The notes below the pieces were generated by a model. The model saw nothing but the letters and a program-made list of their open reading frames with translations, had not been told where the DNA came from and made no database searches. Below, piece by piece: positions 12,007 through 24,339 of a DNA stretch of 64,000 nt. Each line of letters begins with the position of its first letter. The first letter of the stretch is position 1. The position numbers and the translations under genes were made by a program. This stretch comes from Diphasiastrum complanatum (Eukaryota > Streptophyta > Lycopodiopsida > Lycopodiales > Lycopodiaceae), in NCBI GenBank assembly GCA_029204225.1, contig CM055097.1, forward strand, positions 622,001 to 686,000, read 5' to 3'.

Positions 12007-12352
12007 TGGATTTGGAGCTCATTTGTACGCACACTTTTGAGATATCGATATCGATGGTGATTTTACCAATTTTGCTCTTGCAAGTGGAATACATGCTTGA
12101 TTAATGTGATGTTTTTTGTGTCTGTTGAATAGATCTGAACTTGATAACAGTAATGTATTGTCCACACATGTGAGAGGCTGTGAGGATCAGTCAATGTTAA
12201 TCTGATTGTGGTGTTCAAATGCAATTGCCAAATTAGATGCAAAATAGGTAGATTTGATGTCCAAAATTTTGTCTATTCAATCTAAGTGCAATCCTTGATG
12301 CTTGATCATAGATTAGAGATCTAAATGAAGTTCATAAAATTTGATTTTAACA
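12007..12352 (+). repeat. Copia-type 5' LTR, 346 bp
   Basis: The block begins TGGATTTGGAGCTC and ends TTTTAACA, i.e. TG...CA, and is followed without a gap by a Met-tRNA-type primer site. Its reverse complement is present, diverged, at 61437-61773, and homology stops at exactly these two ends. No downstream partner LTR is found in the direct orientation, so the element here is truncated. Confidence 0.8.
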
Positions 12353-12365
12353 TGGTATCAGAGCC
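12353..12365 (+). other. Retrotransposon primer-binding site
   Basis: TGGTATCAGAGCC, complementary to the 3' end of plant initiator Met-tRNA, immediately after the LTR end. This fixes element orientation as plus. Confidence 0.85.
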
Positions 12366-13900
12366 ATGATCCAAGCATTCACCAAGTTCTATCCCAATGT
12401 AGAATCAAAAGCTTGAAAGAGGACTTTCACAAGCATGTCACTCATGGGGAAGCAAGGCATCATTTTTGTTATATTGAGATGATGTTGAAATCAATCCAAT
12501 TTCAATTTACTTTGTATATAATAAGCCAAAAATGTCATTGATTTTCCCAAGTGTAGTCAATAAGATTAAAAGTTGTGAAGTAGTTTAGCTTCAAATCTCT
12601 TTAGATCTCAACCAAATATCAAGTGGAGAGTGATTTAGGCCTAAGTGTGTCTAAAAGTAGTTTTGGATCTTAGAAAAGTGATTTGTAACTCGAGCTTAAT
12701 TGCCTCAATCTTGGTGAATTGAACAAAGACAATTTTTCAAGCAACTTGACATTGGTGAGGAGAGTGAACCAAATAGTGATCAAGACCTTAGTGTATCTTG
12801 ATAAAACTTTGTGTACATCACTATAAGATTGTAAACACATGCAAAATCACCTCTCATCATGGTTCACATGTGTGTACTTTGTATACCATCTCTGATCATA
12901 GTTCACACGTGTGTACTTTGCAATTTATCATTAAAAAATGTATAACTTTTTAACTGTAGTTCTGATTGAGACGAAAATTATACCATTGGGAAGCACTCAA
13001 CGAGAGCTTTTCAGTTCCAAGCTATCGTTAAAAAGTTATATCTAGTCAAAGTTTATGAAAAAGTCAAATATCGCTTATGTGCGCCCATAGAGCACCCTCT
13101 CATTGAGATGTTTGCTAATGCGACATTATTGCATCGCAAATCGATTGCACTTCAAATTCTAGATTAAAGAAGATAGCAATCGACAAAGTGGGTAGCTTGA
13201 ATGCAAAAGAAAGCGCGAATGAAAGCACACAAAAAAAATCATGAAGGCAAGAAAAAGAGCTATAACGAGTAACGTAAAATGAAAGAGTAAAATGTGCTAA
13301 AAGAAAAATCTTGCATGAAATAGGGCTTTATTTATAGGTCCTCCTTCTACTACCTCTTTGCCCTCTATACGGCTTCAATTGGAGCATGTCTTTTGGAAGC
13401 TATTGAGAGTTGACTTAATCAGACTATCCAATACAAAAAAGTGATTATGGAATCAATTCTAGTCCTTCAAGATCTCATAGACATAGTGATGGGGATTGAG
13501 GAGGAGACTCAAGTTCTTCTGGATTTAATTTCTTTAATCATTTTGTAATGTGGAACTACTCTGTAGTTTTACTCGCATTGTTGAGACAATGTCGAAGGAT
13601 TTGAGACCGTCTGTAGAAATACACGTATTGTTGACACAGTGACGAGCAGACCTAAAATGATTATTCTAGAGTTACCAAAGAACGACTTCATCAGATTTGG
13701 TAATAGAGTTTTATCCATTATATTTTGAGTCCAATCTCTTATCTCCATGTGGCACCTGCCAAGTGGATGATGGTGCATTCCGTTAGGGTTGTGCCATCAA
13801 TAACTATACCTAGATCAGTAGATTAGTTCATTTCATTTAAGTTTATTCAGAAGTTGAATCAGTTCAAGTTTCAGGAGTTGTCATTGTTCTTCGTCTTCTT
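12366..13900 (+). other. Probable leader and decayed internal part of the copia element
   Basis: Sequence between the primer site and the protease fossil at 14370. No intact gag is readable. A local echo is seen at 12855-12915, where the phrase around GTTCACAyGTGTGTACTTTG occurs twice. Assignment to the same element as the LTR and protease is inferred from order and orientation only. Confidence 0.35.
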
Positions 13901-13904
13901 CTTC

Positions 13905-13907
<3 letters not shown>

Positions 13908-13966
<59 letters not shown>
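13908..13966. repeat. Compound (TC)n(CA)n microsatellite
   Basis: About 14 TC units run directly into about 15 CA units. No coding context. Confidence 0.95.
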
Positions 13967-13970
<4 letters not shown>

Positions 13971-14369
13971 TTGGTTCTTCGCTATAAAATGCTTAACTAC
14001 ACTACACCATTGTTACAACAACACACGACGATCAGAACTTCAAGAAAAGGTCCTACACCCACACCATATTAAACCTTCCCTTTGTATTTAAAAAAAAAAA
14101 AACCTCTCTTTTTAGTTATGCGCTTTACGAAGTCTTTTTAAGTTTAGTCACAACTTATGGACAGGAGCAGTAGCTTCTCCCTCAAGCTACATTACTACCT
14201 TCCATGAAGCTTCATGATATACTACTATATATGTGAGACAACTTAGTCTACATTTCCCACACCAAACTGTAAGAATTGTTCACTATAAGGCTCTTCTTTG
14301 GACAATGCCCTAACAGTTTTCATTCCATTGTGATATTATGCCAGTATGCAACCAGATCAACATGCGAAT

Positions 14370-14768
14370 GCAATCACAGCACAACTCGACATTGACATGG
14401 ACAAAGGAGCATTTATGGTCAAAGACTAAAAAGCACTATTGGATAATTCTTGGTTTCTAGATTCTGGAGCTACTCACCATATGACCAATAAACGTGAGCA
14501 TTTTCACTCCTATACGCCTTACTGTACAATAAGATACGTTCATCTTGGCGACGATAGCACTCACACTATCGAAGGTGAAGGTACTGTGAGATTGAAATTC
14601 CAGCATGATCAATTCAAACTCTATCAAATGTTTTGTATGTTCCTAAACTTTTTACAAATCTGCTATCAGTAAGTAGAATCATTGATTTAGGTCATAAGGT
14701 AGAGTTCGAGTCTGATCAATGCCAAATTATTGATAGGACAAGTAAGATCCTTGGCCCCTACGTCTAAG
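14370..14768 (+). pseudogene. Copia protease fragment
   Basis: WFLDSGATHHMTN (from about 14448) is the aspartic-protease active-site signature of copia polyproteins. After a frameshift near 14630 another frame reads LYVPKLFTNLLSVSRIIDLG, the usual segment between protease and the pre-integrase domain, and ends at a stop near 14768. Orientation matches the LTR and primer site 2 kb upstream, so it may be the same element. Integrase is not found downstream. Confidence 0.85.
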
Positions 14769-17700
14769 ACCGCCCCCCAATGGTAGAAACTCCCTTTAAC
14801 ACTTTTCCTCTCAATTTAGGTGAAAATCCAGCATGTAATAAGAAGATAATTGACATTTATTGCCCTAATATCTCAATCATACCTAACCCTAGAGTTATGC
14901 CATTTTGATAATTAGGTGATCAACTACTTCCATGATTTGAGGAGTTAAAGTCCTACAATTCAGAAATCATGACCAAACAAACATAACTAATCCTATGAAT
15001 GAGATCTAACCTATCTAGAGTAGGCCTCACACATGGCAACATGGATTCACATGTGTGGATTACAAAGTACATCAGAAATTTACATACAACCAAACTAGAA
15101 TTTGCTATTTTTTACACTTGGATCATTGTTTTTGGTTTTTGTTTACAAAATTTCACTAGTTTTTTTCATTCATGCATGTTTTTCAAAAAGCTTAGCGAAA
15201 TCATGAGGCATTCTATGAGCATTATATTAGATTCAAATATTTGTTGACCATTCTCGATATATCACATGGGGCCCTCTCCGTCATGCATTTCATTGACCTT
15301 GCGTGTTTTGCCCTAGGCTAGAAATAGAGATTAGATAGGATGTACACTAAGCTCATTGATTGGTTCAAAAAAATTGCAGATTTTTTCAAGTCTCATTTTT
15401 GAATAAGCAGAGTGCAACCACTGAATTTTTTATTCATTATTATATGTGACTTATGTAAAATCAATTCTGAAGTTTGAGTTTGCTTTCGATTCCACAATTT
15501 CTTGAATATTTTTTTAAGAACCTCATAATAGGTACATGTGTTGAACGAGACTGGACATTTATCGTTTTCTAACAACCACCACACCTACCTAATATTACTC
15601 ACACACAAACCCAAGCATCCAGTATCTACTCACTACTACACATCAACAACATAATCACCAAACACCAGCCAACTCCTTATCCAAACCAGATTACGCATCT
15701 CAATTATTCTATGGTAGCCATAATAATCCTCCTGAAATAGAAATGAACTTAGAGTGCAAAAGAAAAATTAAAATCGCAATACACCAAAATAGAATAGTTG
15801 AAAATCTAAAATGACAACACTTGCTTCACATATATTCTTACATGAATGTTTTTTGCAAAGAAAAGAGATTTGAGGCCACTTTCCATTTTTACTTATCGGA
15901 CTTAGTAGTACAAGTTATAATGAAAATTTTAAAACTTGGTAATTTCTAACTTGACTTTTACTAATTTAAAAGTCGAAGTTTAACCTTATAACTTTTCACA
16001 AACATTTTACCTATCCCATGCCAATTGGCATAAATTAGGCTTATACGCACATGATATCGTAATTGGGCGATCTGCAAGAATATCAAATGTCCGTGCTTCA
16101 AGTTGGACTTATACATGCAGGATGTCATGCTTGGCTGGCCTTTATTGTTACAAAAATGTGATGACTAGATAGGCTATTCCATGTAAGGTGTGACTTCCAT
16201 AAGTATCCTGTGTTTCACCTTGAGCTTTGTATTCCAACCCCCACATTCCCTTGTTGCTAAAGTGTTGTCGGTCCCCTAGTACCCTTACTTAGAAAAAAGC
16301 CTCTTGTTGTGTGGCCTTGGATTCGTCTTTTGGTTTTCAAGTTTTTTTAATCAGCTTCCCATACCCATCCATGTTGTGGTGCCACTTGTTCAATAACTGC
16401 CTTTTCGTGGCCCTTGAGTGTAGGGGAGAATGAAGCCACCACGCAACTACAGGTTTGGATACTTTGGCTCCTGCACTAATAGGTGCTTTGCTCTTTGCCT
16501 TTATCACTGGCAGTGTCTTGGCTTGATGGTTGGGTGGTTGGCTAATCCGTTTCTGCCTCTGATAATCCTCCTTGTCTATGTGTTCGATGGTAAAGGTGTG
16601 AAGGTCAGGGCCACTTTAGACGTCTGTTATGAGATTCTAACTACGTAAGCATGAATAACTAAGCATTATTGATATAATCTAGGTAACTGTAGGCCTATTG
16701 AGGAGCAAGCAACTGGAAGTGTTATGCAGAATCCAGAAGTATGCAAAATATTGCTCATTTTCTAAACAGTTGTAAAACATGTGAATAAAAAAAAACTCAA
16801 TTTGGAAGGAGGACTAACGGTGAAAACATATATCTAAACTTTGGTCTTAACAATTGTCAACTCAACCGGTTCAGGAACTCAGCAGCCAATGGGTAATCCC
16901 ACACTCGTGTGCTACCCCAGTGGTCAAATTCTGTTTCTGGTCAACAATGCCTTGTATTTATAAGTAGTTTTATACCCACAGTTCTTCTTGACTCATATCT
17001 ATTGAGGAAGAAGGTATGTGAATATATTAAAAATAAGGGCTATGGCAAAGCAGACATTTAATTAGAAAAGTTAAACAAAAATCGTGGTCACTGCAACACA
17101 AAAAATAGACCAGATTTTATTGACAGCTTGATGCTTTCCAAAGCCAAACAACAACCTCAATCAACATAGCAACAGTTGCATTTTGTTGCCTGTTTGCAGC
17201 AAAGAAAGGTAAGGCCACGCATGATCTTTCTCAACAATAGTGTTACCCCTCTAATAAATGGTGAGCTAGTTAGGACTCCCTTTCATCTGCTTAAGGTCAA
17301 GAGTTCTGCTTTGATCCGCCGTACAAATGAGGACATAAAAAACCAAAAATTACTAGGAATACCCAGGATTACTTATGGCCATTGATCACTTGGACCATTT
17401 TGGGTTTGATTTTTCAGATATTTGAAATTTTCAGACCACAAGCCATTGAAGCGCTTACTCTCAAAGATGGATTGTAAGTGATAGCATCAATTGCTTATTA
17501 GATTCCTACCATTATGGATAACAACCTAGAATCCATGTGTGCATCATCACACTCCGGGAATCGACAGGTGATCTACATTGGTTCTCATGGTAGCGATATA
17601 TTCAAATTGCCCCAATTCAGTACGCCTATCTGTACCAAAGATCGCTTGCTCTTCTAGTGACCACAGCCACTATGCAGTTCAAGTTTTCGTTTCACTCAAA

Positions 17701-18326
17701 CCGGTCACATCGTCATTCATATTCAAAAACCTTGATATACTTGAATGCTGCTTTGATGTTTTACAGTAGCTCATATGCAAACATCACAGGCCATTAGCAG
17801 CCTTCTTTGTCAGCCACATTCTCTTCCTATGCTGTGAGTCAAGAACCTTAGAGTGAAAAGATATACCTACTTTGATACAGCTATTACATCATGTGAACTG
17901 TATTAAAAGGTATGTGGTTCGCAATTTGAGAGAGTTGACTTTTAACAGAATCATGGATTCCATTTGCACGGAAAGCAAAACCGTGATCCAAAGAGCCAAG
18001 CGAACTTGGTACAAGCAATCGGGTCACCAAGGGTAGACTGAAAGAATGGAGCCACAAGTACTGAATATCATGCTGCCCAAAGCCACAGTTGTTACATACT
18101 TACTCAGTGTTTCCTCCAAGGTGATGAAACAAAACCGAAGAAGAAAAAGAAATATGCATTAGGCCCATAAAAATTTAAGGAACTACGTGTACTATATAGC
18201 ATGTGAGATATGCATTAAGCTTCTTCACAAAATTACCTTATCAGCCTTGTTCTCCATGCTGCCAGCCCCAAAAATAGAGGTTGAAAAGCTGCTCTTAATG
18301 CAATTACATTTCTTCATAGGTTCCCG
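14769..18326. other. Long stretch without recognisable genes
   Basis: Several short frames (for example 16430-16648 and 17176-17385) have no recognisable motif or coding bias. Sequence is moderately A/T-rich. Nothing else was supportable. Confidence 0.45.
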
Positions 18327-18394
18327 TTCACAAAGTGGGTCTTCTCAACCCAGTTTTCTGCTTCCTTTCACAAAGTGGGTCTTCTCAACCCAGT
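18327..18394. repeat. 40-bp period tandem duplication
   Basis: An identical 28-base block (TTCACAAAGTGGG...CCCAGT) occurs at 18327-18354 and 18367-18394, with a 12-base spacer. Both copies are perfect, which points to a recent event. Confidence 0.95.
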
Positions 18395-19397
18395 ATTCTA
18401 AGCAGTAAAGGCCACATCAACAAATATGTAAAAGTTCTTTCACAAGATATTTGTATCCCAAAATTACTAGACATCAATGTTGCCCTTGTATGAGTATGAT
18501 GTCCTGCCACTTGGGCTTCTGGACGCGGCTTCAGTCCGCTTACAGTTGGCCAGTATACTGTTTGTATGCACAATCAATTGTCCATGTGAAAGGGAAAAAT
18601 AACTTGCAGCTATCTGCTCTCATCTCCGTCTGTCTGAACGCTAGCTACAATGCTGCAAGTTTATGCCGTGGAGCTTCACAAGCAAGCATAAAACTTGGAG
18701 TTCAAAGATGGACAAGGTGGGGGTATTCTCCCACATAGGAGCATTGGAGCTATCGACAGTTGTAAAATACAGCAGCTGTTGGAAACTGGAACTTCCAGCA
18801 AGGGTAATCACCTACTGCCTGGATATGAGGAAGTGAATAACACCCTCTTTCAAGTTTACCTTATACAATGCAAGCTGTTAATTTCTCACAGAACTGAATC
18901 CTGCCAATGATGTACCTGCATTTTTGGCAGCCTAAACCATCTATCAACCAACCCAAAGAAAAAGCAATATGTTGACTGGCAGATAAGGATTAATCAGCAG
19001 CAGAAGAATCATAACCTCAGTAGCTCCTCTTTAGAGTTTCTAGGCAAGGGTTTTGAAGCAGCTTTTAAAATTACCTCCAGCCTCCATGGTGTGCCTAGTT
19101 GGATTGGCATAATGATGTGCATAACATTTCTTCTAGGATTACCAACAAGCCTAAGACGATCATTGACGATCAGGGTATAAAGTCAAGATGAACCAAGACA
19201 ATGTACCCACCTTTCATGAAATCTTCAGCCAACGAACAGCTAACTGGCACATCCTCTTGTCAACCACAGCTTCGATACTGCAATTTCAAGATTTTGATGG
19301 TTTTGATTGAATCTTTCACTTTCTCATCAAACACAGGACAGCTGCTGGACCTCTTAACCAGAAAATTTAACTGATCATAATCTGTCTTTTGATATCA
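18395..19397 (-). other. Downstream flank of the P-type PPR gene
   Basis: No coding signal of its own. Part is presumably 3' UTR of the minus-strand PPR gene ending at 19398; no clear polyadenylation signal can be assigned. Confidence 0.4.
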
Positions 19398-21704
19398 TCA
19401 ACTACGCCCATATGCCTCTGTTAGTCTAGCTGCCTTGGATGCTTCATCAATCTTACCTGCTCTGCGAAGTTTCTCAACCAGATTGCCACATGTAGCATCA
19501 TCAGGCACCCAACCCTTATCTAGCATTTCTTCGAAAAGCTTGAAGGCCTCCTCATGGCTCTCTGTCCTACAAAGACCATCAATAAGAGTGCTGTATATAA
19601 CAATATCAGGAGCACAGCCCTTCTGAGTTGCATTTTCAAAGAGCTTTAGAGCTTCCAAGGCTTCACCCTTTTTGCAAAGCCCATTGATAAGAGTGCCATA
19701 GGTGACTACATCAGGCAAACAACCCTTTGCATCCATTTCTTTCAAAAGCTTATACGCTTCATCCACCTTATGAGCCTTACACAAACCATGCAAAAGAATG
19801 TTCCATGTAACAACATTTGGCATACATTCTCTCTCTGTCATTTTTTCAACAACCCTAAAAGCTTCATCTACCCTGCCTGCTTTACAAAGTCCTTCAATTA
19901 TCGTACTGTATGTTATAACATCAGGAAGACAACCTTTTTCTGTAGCCTCCTCCAACAGTTCATAAGCTTCCTTTACTTTCCCGGCCTTGCTAAGACCATC
20001 AAGAAGTGAACTGTAAGTAACAACATCAGGTATGCAACCCTTGCCACTGGCCTCTTCCAAAAGTTTATAAGCGTCATCAAGTTTTCCTATTTTGCAGAGT
20101 GCATGTATTACGGTGCTATACGTGGAGACATTCGGGAAACATCCCTTTTCAGGCATTTCTTGAAGAATTTTCTGAGCCTCCGTGATCTTATTTGCTTTGC
20201 AAAGACCGTTAATATATGAATTATAGATTACAACAGTAGGAGCACAGCCTCGTTTAATCATTTGCTCGAGAAGCTTTTGAGCTTCATTCATCTTGTTTGC
20301 CTTGCAGAGGCCATCAAGGAGTGAATTGTATGTAAATGCGTTAGGAACACAACCCATCTGAACCATCTTTTCGAGGGTATCATAAGCCTCTGCCACTTTA
20401 TTGGCTTTGCAAAGTCCATCAAGAAGAGAACTATAGGTGACAACATCAGGTGTACAACCTTTTTTAATCATGTTCTCAAGAAGCTCCGATGCTGCATCTG
20501 CGTTGCCTGCCTTACAGAGGCCATCAAGCACAGTACTAAATGTGACCACATCTGGATTACAGCCCTCTTGAGGCATTTCGTCGAGAATCTTTTGGGCATC
20601 CAGTACCCTGTTTGCTTTGCATAAGCCATTCAGGTAAGAATTGTAGGTGATGACATCTGGAACACAACCCAAATGAACCATTTCTTCAAAGATCTTCTGA
20701 GCTTCCTCTAACTTATTTGCCTTACACAGTCCATTGAGAAGGGTATTATAGGTGACAGCATTAGGAGCACATCGTTTCTCTCTCATATCTCTCAAAGTCT
20801 GGTAGGCTAGGTCAGGTTTTCCTGCTTTACAAAGGCCATTAATGATACTGGTATAAGTAACAACAGTAGGAACCAACCCTACCAGGATCATATCACTTAA
20901 GAGCTTCTTAGCCTCGTTGAGTTTACCAGCTTTGCAAAATCCATCAATTAAAACATTGTAAATAACAACATCCGGAGTACAGCCTTTATCAGCCATCTCG
21001 TGGAAAAGCCCCAACGCATCGTCCATTTTTCCATCTCTACAAAATCCACGAAGAAGGATGCTATAAGTAAAGATGTCTGGCTCAATGCCTGCACGCGACA
21101 TGTCCTGAAATGCTGCGTAAGCTCTCATGTAACAGCCTGTTCTGACGAGCAATTGAAGCAGAGTATTGTAGGCGAAGGCATTCAGCTTACAATCCACACG
21201 TTCCCCTGCCCATTTGAAGAAGTTCAATGCAATATAAGGCTCTCGTAAACGCTTCAATACTTCAACAACGATTTGTGGGGTTAGCGATCCATTCCATTTC
21301 CTTAGTGCTTCATCTATGTCAAGACCTGCATTCAACCTGCTCAGTATGCCTAAAATAATCTTCACATCAATCAAATAACGAGATGCTTTGTGCATAGTTG
21401 GTCTAACACCGCTATCCAAATCTAAGGCCACACTGTTTCTGCTCTGCCTAGCTTTATCTTGCAAGCTATCAACTCCATAATCATCCAAACCTTCAACAGG
21501 GGAACTGCTGCTAACGCCTGACAGAAATCTGAAGCAATTTTCCCTAAAATGTATCAGACTTTGCCCTTCCGAGGATGATAAAACCCTATCTAAGGAGCAT
21601 TTTGCCGGCTCATTTGTCAGAGCAGGATTGCACAAGCCAGCAAACCGAGAATAACACAAACTATTCTGACGCAAGCTGCGCATTCGCAAATGAAGGGAGA
21701 TCAT
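19398..21704 (-). CDS. P-type pentatricopeptide repeat protein, 768 residues, intronless
   Basis: PPR proteins bind organellar RNA one base per motif and guide its stability, cleavage, splicing or translation. The N-terminal 60 residues (MISLHLRMRSLRQNS...) are rich in Arg and Ser with few acids, fitting a mitochondrial or plastid presequence. A conserved pre-repeat region (LTPQIVVEVLKRLREPYIAL...FFKWAG) follows at about 140-170. Then come 16 full 35-residue P motifs and one partial, with no gap and no L or S motifs, to the C terminus; typical units read VVTYSSLLDGLCKANK. No E, DYW or SMR domain. Motifs 4-15 are unusually alike. The pseudogene at 57418-59049 is a paralogue. The start at 21704 is the first Met preceding the presequence-like segment. 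Confidence in class is very high; the RNA target is unknown. Confidence 0.95.
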   Translation of the reverse strand: MISLHLRMRSLRQNSLCYSRFAGLCNPALTNEPAKCSLDRVLSSSEGQSLIHFRENCFRFLSGVSSSSPVEGLDDYGVDSLQDKARQSRNSVALDLDSGVRPTMHKASRYLIDVKIILGILSRLNAGLDIDEALRKWNGSLTPQIVVEVLKRLREPYIALNFFKWAGERVDCKLNAFAYNTLLQLLVRTGCYMRAYAAFQDMSRAGIEPDIFTYSILLRGFCRDGKMDDALGLFHEMADKGCTPDVVIYNVLIDGFCKAGKLNEAKKLLSDMILVGLVPTVVTYTSIINGLCKAGKPDLAYQTLRDMREKRCAPNAVTYNTLLNGLCKANKLEEAQKIFEEMVHLGCVPDVITYNSYLNGLCKANRVLDAQKILDEMPQEGCNPDVVTFSTVLDGLCKAGNADAASELLENMIKKGCTPDVVTYSSLLDGLCKANKVAEAYDTLEKMVQMGCVPNAFTYNSLLDGLCKANKMNEAQKLLEQMIKRGCAPTVVIYNSYINGLCKANKITEAQKILQEMPEKGCFPNVSTYSTVIHALCKIGKLDDAYKLLEEASGKGCIPDVVTYSSLLDGLSKAGKVKEAYELLEEATEKGCLPDVITYSTIIEGLCKAGRVDEAFRVVEKMTERECMPNVVTWNILLHGLCKAHKVDEAYKLLKEMDAKGCLPDVVTYGTLINGLCKKGEALEALKLFENATQKGCAPDIVIYSTLIDGLCRTESHEEAFKLFEEMLDKGWVPDDATCGNLVEKLRRAGKIDEASKAARLTEAYGRS

Positions 21705-21934
21705 TGTGGAGAGGTGTCACAGTGCATACAAACTCTCACCAATTTTGAGATAACCAACCTATTCACTGATCTGGAATCTGGATCAGATTAATTGGGAAGA
21801 ACAAAATGGAGAAACCTGCATCTTCTGGGTCTGTGTTAGAGAAGAGCAGCACATCATATATGATATGATATGCTATGTCATATTGTGTATTTTGTATGCT
21901 ATTTGCTAGGTGGAGTGAATATTGAGTTCTAGAT
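21705..21934 (-). promoter_or_regulatory. Presumed 5' flank of the P-type PPR gene
   Basis: Region upstream of the PPR start. It includes TATGATATGATATGCTATG at about 21857-21875, but no confident TATA box or start site. Confidence 0.3.
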
Positions 21935-22376
21935 TCTAGAGGGGAACGACACTCACCAAACCCTAAACCCTCCTTTTCTAAGCAGCCCAGGATCTCAAAA
22001 TACTTCAAACAATGAGCTCTAAGACTCTAGAGGGAATGATACTCACCAAACCCTAATATCTCTTCTAAGCTACATCTCATCTCCCTTCATTAGTCGATTT
22101 ATCATTTATTCACTTTTTTGATGTACTGTAGTTAGTTGGAGACTCCCACTGACATCGTCATAGTTTTTGCACCTTTATTTTTAATGCAAGGCTTTGGATT
22201 AATCTTAGTTTTAGTCCAAGCCTCGCTCTTGCTTGAGCTGCTTATATTTGCTTAAACTTTCCCTCCAAAGTGTATATATCTTTTTCATCAATGTACCTAC
22301 TAGTTTTTTCTATGAATAAATGCACCAGGGTTTTTTTTTTCTAAGCACTCTAGGATCTCAAAATACTTCAAACAAG
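21935..22376. repeat. Short duplicated blocks upstream of the PPR gene
   Basis: Block A (TCTAGAGGG-AA-GA-ACTCACC then AAACCCTAA) occurs at about 21935-21966 and 22026-22057. Block B (TCTAAGCA then AGGATCTCAAAATACTTC) occurs at about 21977-22014 and 22340-22376. The arrangement looks like local rearrangement rather than a simple tandem repeat. Confidence 0.75.
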
Positions 22377-22469
22377 GTCACTACAAATATCATATTTTAG
22401 CCAATTTTTCATCACTTTAAATTGGGCAAGTATTGGGGTTTTTTTCAAGATATTGTAAGAATTAACGTA

Positions 22470-23255
22470 TAAGAGATCGGATATTGTAAGAACCAGCATA
22501 TAAGAGATCATATTGTAATGGTCACCAACGTAAATTGTCCTATTTTTAAGGGCCCATAGTCCTCCCAAAAAGAGGCTAGAGCAAATTTCTATATCGGCCT
22601 TGAAATTGGCCATGGTAATAATTGCTAAAAGTTCTACTTTTTTAGCGAATACTATAGGTCGTGCTAATATTTTCAATGCACTTGATTTTGCATATCTAGT
22701 GCAAATTATTTAATGTTCTTCAAGAAAATCGGCTCACAAAAAAGCGTCAAATCATGAGTTCCAAAACCAAGTTAAATTGCAAATTAGAACCAAATGGACA
22801 AAATTGATTTGAAAAGTCAGGACAATTGGTAGAGATCACGGAACAAGTGATAGTGGATCAAGAAGTATCACCAAGTAGCACTCAAAGGATGCTCAACCTC
22901 TTCTAGTGGGCAATAATGAAGCAACAATGTGACATGCAATGAAAAATGCAAAGTGGGGGCCAAAAGGCAAAAACCAAGAGAACTGTTACCCGATTTTTAG
23001 ACATCAAAATCGAGTGAGAATTGAGAATCTTCTTTCACAATATTGTAAAAACTAGCATGTAAAAGATCAGAAATCATAAATATTAATGGCATAAAGTGTC
23101 TTCAAATTAGGGGTTCTAGCCCATCCATAAAAGTGCTAGTGCAAATTTCTTATGATGGCCTTAGAATTGGCCCTACAACGGTCAATAGATTCTAGTAGAC
23201 TCTTAAAAAAAGGTTGGCTATGCCGCAATTTTCAATGCACTCTATTTCTAAAATT
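22470..23255. repeat. Diverged direct repeat, about 220 bp units, 565 bp apart
   Basis: About 22470-22690 aligns with 23035-23255. Shared anchors are TATTGTAA-AACTAGCAT, a CTAGwGCAAATTTCT-TAT-GGCCTT-GAATTGGCC block, and TTTTCAATGCACT near the end. No protein is encoded. Confidence 0.65.
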
Positions 23256-24339
23256 AATAGAAATATCCAATGTGTTTTTTTAGGTTGGCCAATATGACAA
23301 AAAAGGTTCACCTATTACTAATTCCTCAAAGATCGTACCTATGAAAACCACGAGCAACAACAAGAAAGGCTCCTTAGATCGTGTTACATGCAACCAAAAA
23401 GACACCTATGAATCAAAACCACCCAAACAACAAGAAATGGCTAGTCAAAACTCTAACCACTTCACCCCCAAGCCAAGGTGACTGAATGCAAGATGAGAGG
23501 ATCCTAGCTTCAAGAAAAAAAAATTATGAGTGAGGAGGTGTTTGAGTTCCTACAAGAGAAATACTCCTCAAATGCTAAGGAATAATCCCTCTAGGATCCC
23601 CTATTCCAATCCAAATCCATTTGATCTCCTATTCTTGCACCAAAAGCTGTCAATCAAAATGCAATAGCTGCATAGGTCCAATTAGAGCACCTAGGCCCCC
23701 ACAAGGTTCATCGAAGGTCTAAAGCAAATTTTGCTTACATTCATTCTGATAATGCGTTGGCAAAGTTAGGATAAATTGCTAGAGCGTCAATTTTGAATCG
23801 AATGATGGAACTTTGTTCCCCAAATCCATGAATTCTTGGATAAGAGTCTAAACTCTTAGTCTCCATCTTGTAACTTACAAATCTTTGGTAAAAGTTTGAA
23901 TCGTCCACAACCACAAACGATTTTCTGAATTCTTTCTTGAATTTTTTCCATGTAGTGGGTTTGGGTTGTAGTCACACCATGACGACAAAGTCCTTTCTTG
24001 AAAAAATAGAACCATCATTGACTTACAGTCGAGCACTTGTCCCATAGCCGGCTACTTGGGTAGGGAAATTAGCATGTGCAGTGTATTTTTGACGACATTG
24101 CCATACTGAAGGGCATGTCCTGAGTTTGTCAGTCTTTTAGCCCATGTTGGGCCTATTAGTCAGACAGGTGCCTATTTTAGTTTGTGACACTTGTCGAGCC
24201 CATGCATGTTGGAGCTTTTGGTATATGTACAGTTTTCTCTTTGTAATCTATAACTTTTGTTGTGCCATCTTTGAGAGCTTTGAGGAGTGGTTATGGTGAT
24301 TGATTGATGTGATCTGCATACTTGTTAGAATCCCCCATC
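23256..24339. other. No gene recognised
   Basis: Mixed-composition sequence without recognisable frame, LTR end or RNA gene. Confidence 0.45.

Noticed and set aside
13569-13778. Minus-strand frame of 69 codons
   Set aside because: No recognisable domain; lies in presumed decayed retroelement sequence.
16430-17385. Two short plus-strand frames
   Set aside because: No family resemblance and no flanking gene structure seen.
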